A stretch of 9,210 nt of DNA from Planctomycetota bacterium (GTDB lineage Bacteria > Planctomycetota > Planctomycetia > Gemmatales > Gemmataceae). The notes beneath the pieces are model-generated. The model searched no databases and had not been told where the DNA came from. It saw nothing but the letters and a program-made list of their open reading frames with translations. Shown in pieces: positions 6,564-9,210 of the stretch. The stretch's first letter is position 1. Each line of letters begins with the position of its first letter. The DNA is taken from assembly GCA_018970845.1 (NCBI GenBank), contig JAGWVO010000129.1, forward strand, positions 1 to 9,210. The letters run 5' to 3'. The position numbers and the translations under genes were made by a program.

Positions 6564-7664
6564 ATGGCCTTCGCGCCGCTAAGCATTTTCCTGTTTGCCG
6601 TTCTCGACGCCCCGCGAGCGGACCTTCCCGCGGACCTGGCACCCTATTTCAAGCCACCCGAGGCACTGGCGAGAGCGTTAGGCAAGCACAAGTCTCCGCT
6701 GATTTTCGACAACGGATCCATGGTGAAAACTCCGGCGGACTGGGCCCGCAGGCGCGAGGAGATCAAGGCCTACTGGCACGGCATGATGGGGTCTTGGCCG
6801 CCGATCATCGCCAAGCCGGCCGTGGAGCATCTCGACAAGCAGATGATCGACGGCGTTGCCGTCACCCGGATCAGGATCGAAACGGCGCCCGGACGACATG
6901 TGAGCGACGCCTACCTGCTGAAACCGGCATCGGGTTCAGGCCCGTTTCCCGCGGCCGTGGTCGTCTATTACGAGGCCGGGACAGGCATCGGCAAGGGCAA
7001 GGAACCCCTGAGGGACTATGCCATCCAACTGGCCAGGCGCGGATTCGTGACGCTGTCGCTGGGCGGTGATCCCAACACCTACTATCCGGACAAGGCAAGC
7101 TGCCGGATCCAGCCGTTGTCGTTTCACGCCTACGAGGCCGCGAACTGCCACTCGTTCCTCGCCGGGCTTCCCGAGGTGGACAAGAAACGGATTGGCGTCG
7201 TGGGGCATTCCTATGGCGGGAAGTGGGCCATGTTCGCCGCCTGCCTGCACGAACCGTTCGCCTGCGGGGCGTGGTCGGATCCGGGCATCGTCTTCGACGA
7301 GAAGAGGCCGAATGTCAACTATTGGGAGCCTTGGTACCTCGGATTCGACCCGAAGCTGCCCGAGCAGCGCAAGCGCGGCGTGCCGGGCGATTCGAACCCC
7401 CGCACCGGACCCTACGGGAAAATCATGGCGGATGGCCGCGACCTGACCGACCTGCACGCGCTCATGGCTCCCCGGCCGTTCCTCGTCTCGGGAGGATCGG
7501 AGGATCCGCCGCTCCGCTGGGAATCGCTGAACCACTCGGTCGCGGTCAACCGGCTATTGGGCGCCGAGCGCCGGGTCGGCATGACCAACAGGCCGGAACA
7601 CGCTCCCAACGCCCGGGACAACGAGGTTCTCTACAAGTTTTTCGAGCACGCGCTGGGCAAGTGA
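6564..7664 (+). CDS. Exported alpha/beta hydrolase (esterase/prolyl-oligopeptidase-like)
   Basis: This 366-residue serine hydrolase has a short signal peptide (hydrophobic LSIFLFAVL near residues 6-14, possible cleavage after APRA at 19), so it is probably periplasmic or secreted. The nucleophile elbow GHSYGG puts the catalytic Ser at 216; Asp314 in SGGSEDPP and His346 in RPEHAPN complete a triad in the right order and spacing. PFPAAVVVYYEAG (about 127-139) is the core beta-strand leading to the oxyanion region. Overall it resembles the dienelactone hydrolase, acetyl xylan esterase and prolyl oligopeptidase group; an esterase acting on acylated sugars is a reasonable guess, but the substrate is not shown. 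Start: ATG 6564 has GGAG (6552-6555) 8 bases upstream and opens directly into the signal peptide; the frame stays open back to an ATG at 6399, but that would add 55 unstructured residues and overlap the cytochrome gene. It is divergent from the cytochrome operon and convergent with the BBP7 gene, 22 bases away. Confidence 0.9.
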   Translation: MAFAPLSIFLFAVLDAPRADLPADLAPYFKPPEALARALGKHKSPLIFDNGSMVKTPADWARRREEIKAYWHGMMGSWPPIIAKPAVEHLDKQMIDGVAVTRIRIETAPGRHVSDAYLLKPASGSGPFPAAVVVYYEAGTGIGKGKEPLRDYAIQLARRGFVTLSLGGDPNTYYPDKASCRIQPLSFHAYEAANCHSFLAGLPEVDKKRIGVVGHSYGGKWAMFAACLHEPFACGAWSDPGIVFDEKRPNVNYWEPWYLGFDPKLPEQRKRGVPGDSNPRTGPYGKIMADGRDLTDLHALMAPRPFLVSGGSEDPPLRWESLNHSVAVNRLLGAERRVGMTNRPEHAPNARDNEVLYKFFEHALGK

Positions 7665-7671
7665 GCGGATG

Positions 7672-7691
7672 GTTGGCCACCGTTGGTCACC
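7672..7691. repeat. Tandem 10-base near-repeat between convergent genes
   Basis: GTTGGCCACC (7672-7681) is followed at once by GTTGGTCACC (7682-7691), with one base different. It spans most of the 22-base gap between the hydrolase and BBP7 stop codons and runs into the BBP7 stop. TTGGTCACCAA within it could form only a 4-base stem, too weak for a terminator by itself. Confidence 0.5.
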
Positions 7692-8796
7692 AATGGATTT
7701 CAAACCCAAAGTTCATGCCCTGCGCCCAGAACGGGTCGCCGTTGAAGGTGACGGGCTGGTTGTCGAAATTGATGTTTCGCTGCACCTGGGAAGCCGCGCG
7801 CACCGGGTCGGCCCAGTAAAGGAATGTGTACCCCATATATCCCCTCAGCCAGTGGGTGAAATCGAATCCGAGGTTGACGGCGACCTCTCCCACAGCGTCG
7901 AAGTTGCAGTTGGTGAATGTTCCGGTATTCGCGCGCTGGACATACAGTCCCGTGGGCGTCACGGTGCGCGAAGTCGGGGTGTGGACGATTGATTCTCCCC
8001 AAATCTTGGCGGTTTGCGCGTCCGCGCCCAGGGCGATGGCGCCCCGGGCCTGGAGGCTGACGCGGTTCCACTGGCTTTCACCCTTGAGGCCGATCTGCCC
8101 GCCATAAAAAGCGTTGTGGTAGCGGTAATTGTCGATGATGCCCGTGAGCACCTGGTTGGCCGGTGTTTCCCAGTTGGTTGCCGTGTGATGGTACCTGTCA
8201 CGCAATTGCATAAAGCGCGCTCCGGCCAGGGCATCCACCTTCCAATGGCCATGGGAACGGAGTGGCACCACCCCGTTGATTTCCTGCCCGAAGAGTTCGA
8301 CGCGCGAGTAGCCGACAAATCCTCCCGACAGCAGTCCCCTCGTCGCGTCCTCCCCGGAGATCACAATGCTCGATTCACGCCCCGTTGAGGCGTCCTTGTA
8401 GCTCAGGGCCATGAGCGGGTCGGTGCGCCACTTGATCGTCTTGTAGGTGGAGTCGCGTTCCAGGAAGAACGCCCGGCCTTCCAATCCGAACTCTCCCGAA
8501 CGGTGCATCCATTCGGCGCCGAAACGGCCGCCAATGAAGCGGTCGTCATGGCGGGTCTCAAGCCACTCGTCCCCATAGATCACGCGGGTGCCAGGCTGGC
8601 CAAGGACACCTTGGCTGGCGGCCGTGCCGGCCGTGAGGATGGGCGGCGCGTAGGCCCTCCTCAACCACCAGACCAGATATTCCCCATACAGCTTGAATCC
8701 CGGCTTGGGCACAAACTCCCCGGTTAATTCAGGCGGAAGTTCAACTTCATCCACATCTTGCGCCAGCAGCAGCATGGGCAGCATGAAATGGATCAT
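7687..8796 (-). CDS. BBP7-family outer-membrane beta-barrel protein
   Basis: This 369-residue protein shows the typical BBP7 pattern: an early GEYLVWWLRRAYAPPILTAG (38-57), then VLGQPGTRVIYGDE (64-77), a glycine- and aromatic-rich series of alternating strands (RFIGGRFGAEWM, FGLEGRAFFLE, GGFVGYSRVELFG), and near the end RGYMGYTFLYW with VRAASQVQRNIN (318-343). It finishes on aromatic FGFEIHW, as outer-membrane barrels often do for BAM recognition. Known: BBP7 proteins occur in many copies in planctomycete genomes; their role is not established and a pore or structural role is presumed. A short hydrophobic N-terminus (MIHFMLPMLLLA, probable cut before QDVDE) gives export. Start: ATG 8796 is preceded by GGGGA; an in-frame TGA lies 8 codons upstream with no other start. 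The upstream leader contains a small hairpin and no strong promoter. No link to its neighbours is evident. Confidence 0.87.
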   Translation of the reverse strand: MIHFMLPMLLLAQDVDEVELPPELTGEFVPKPGFKLYGEYLVWWLRRAYAPPILTAGTAASQGVLGQPGTRVIYGDEWLETRHDDRFIGGRFGAEWMHRSGEFGLEGRAFFLERDSTYKTIKWRTDPLMALSYKDASTGRESSIVISGEDATRGLLSGGFVGYSRVELFGQEINGVVPLRSHGHWKVDALAGARFMQLRDRYHHTATNWETPANQVLTGIIDNYRYHNAFYGGQIGLKGESQWNRVSLQARGAIALGADAQTAKIWGESIVHTPTSRTVTPTGLYVQRANTGTFTNCNFDAVGEVAVNLGFDFTHWLRGYMGYTFLYWADPVRAASQVQRNINFDNQPVTFNGDPFWAQGMNFGFEIHW

Positions 8797-8814
8797 GAAT
8801 AGTTCCCCGACCCT

Positions 8815-8834
8815 GGGTCAGTCCTAGACGACCC
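8815..8834 (-). other. Hairpin in the BBP7 leader
   Basis: GGGTC and GTC (8815-8819, 8821-8823) pair with GAC and GACCC (8827-8829, 8830-8834), making an 8-base-pair stem with one bulged base and a three-base loop, on either strand. It lies about 19 bases before the BBP7 ATG. The 8-base direct repeat CAGGGTCG (minus strand) overlaps both sides of it. There is no T-run, so it is not a classical terminator; a role in mRNA stability or start access is only a guess. Confidence 0.4.
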
Positions 8835-8857
8835 TGACATCGGAGCATCCCGAAATC

Positions 8858-8863
8858 ATTATG
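8858..8863 (-). promoter_or_regulatory. Possible -10 element for the BBP7 gene
   Basis: CATAAT on the minus strand matches five of six -10 positions and lies about 62 bases before the BBP7 ATG, upstream of the leader hairpin. No convincing -35 hexamer is found at 16 to 18 bases. Confidence 0.25.
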
Positions 8864-9066
8864 AGAGGATGCCGACCAGTTCAGCGGAATGGTTGAAGGG
8901 ACCTTGACGGATGGTGGGTTTATTCCGGTTAGTCTGGAAACAAAGCCCGCGCTTGTGAAAGGTGGCAACGCAAAATGAGCGGTGAACTTGACAACCGGTC
9001 GTTATTCAAAGTGTTTTGCGGGCCAAGCCGACTCAGGAACTTGCAAGGAAGCGTCCCTGCCGGATG

Positions 9067-9210
9067 TTACCCGACAACAAACTTCACGACGCGCTGGTGG
9101 CCCACGGCGACAATTGACTTCATGCTGTCGGCGGTGGCCACGGCATGGATGTTCATCGGGGACTTTTCCTGATGGACGATCTTCTTCTGCTTGAGGTCGA
9201 TGAACGACAG
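9067..9210 (-). CDS. C-terminal fragment of a probable WD40-repeat protein (5' end outside window)
   Basis: The minus strand is open from the window edge to a TAA at 9069-9067, giving 47 residues: it opens LSFIDLKQKKIVHQEK and closes NIHAVATADSMKSIVAVGHQ then RVVKFVVG. Known: 'I.AVA...D...I.AVGH.RVVK' is the pattern of a last blade in bacterial WD40/beta-propeller proteins, where the sequence ends on the closing strand. The segment is too short to assign a function; planctomycete WD40 proteins are often fused to kinases or to cytochrome modules, but nothing here shows which. It reads in the same direction as the BBP7 gene, 270 bases downstream of it, so co-transcription is unlikely. Other beta-propeller families are possible. 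Confidence 0.65.
   Translation of the reverse strand: MSFIDLKQKKIVHQEKSPMNIHAVATADSMKSIVAVGHQRVVKFVVG

Noticed and set aside
9043..9060. Imperfect stem GCAAGGA/TCCCTGC just after the stop of the right-edge gene, as a terminator
   Set aside because: It has one mismatch and no T-run on the minus strand; too weak to call.
8975..9172. Small plus-strand frame of 65 codons with an AAAGGTGG ribosome-site-like sequence upstream
   Set aside because: The second half lies antisense to the WD40-like C-terminus and the protein has no recognisable features; the ribosome-site match alone is not enough.

Overview
The window looks like a piece of a high-GC planctomycete chromosome. The evidence is a BBP7-type outer-membrane beta-barrel protein, a family seen mainly in Planctomycetes, next to a gene pair for an exported sugar-dehydrogenase-like beta-propeller and a multiheme cytochrome c with an embedded PA14 domain, an architecture typical of the PVC group. 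Genus cannot be told from the sequence. Eight genes are supported: six complete and one fragment at each edge.

Layout. 1-146 (+): 3' end of a DUF4357-type gene, clearly lower in GC than the rest. 219-1359 (-): prfB, peptide release factor 2, readable only through a programmed +1 frameshift at a CTTTGAC heptamer, so a simple ORF reading loses the first 63 residues. 1445-2185 (+): a complete classical short-chain dehydrogenase, divergent from prfB and convergent with the next gene. 6426-2196 (-): a two-gene unit, first a pentaheme cytochrome c with PA14 domain (3730-6426), then, 19 bases on, an exported beta-propeller protein (2196-3710). 6564-7664 (+): an exported alpha/beta hydrolase, divergent from the cytochrome gene. 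7687-8796 (-): the BBP7 barrel. 9067-9210 (-): the 3' end of a probable WD40-repeat gene.

How they may work together. prfB is housekeeping and probably autoregulated by the frameshift. The propeller and cytochrome look like one periplasmic redox unit: the propeller would oxidise an organic substrate (sugar or alcohol type) and pass electrons to the cytochrome, whose PA14 module could bind carbohydrate. The divergent secreted hydrolase could release or deacylate substrate for it; this link rests on position only. No tRNA, rRNA, CRISPR array, insertion sequence or integrase is visible. No gene-free stretch exceeds 300 bases; the longest (8797-9066, 270 bases) holds the BBP7 leader with a small hairpin.
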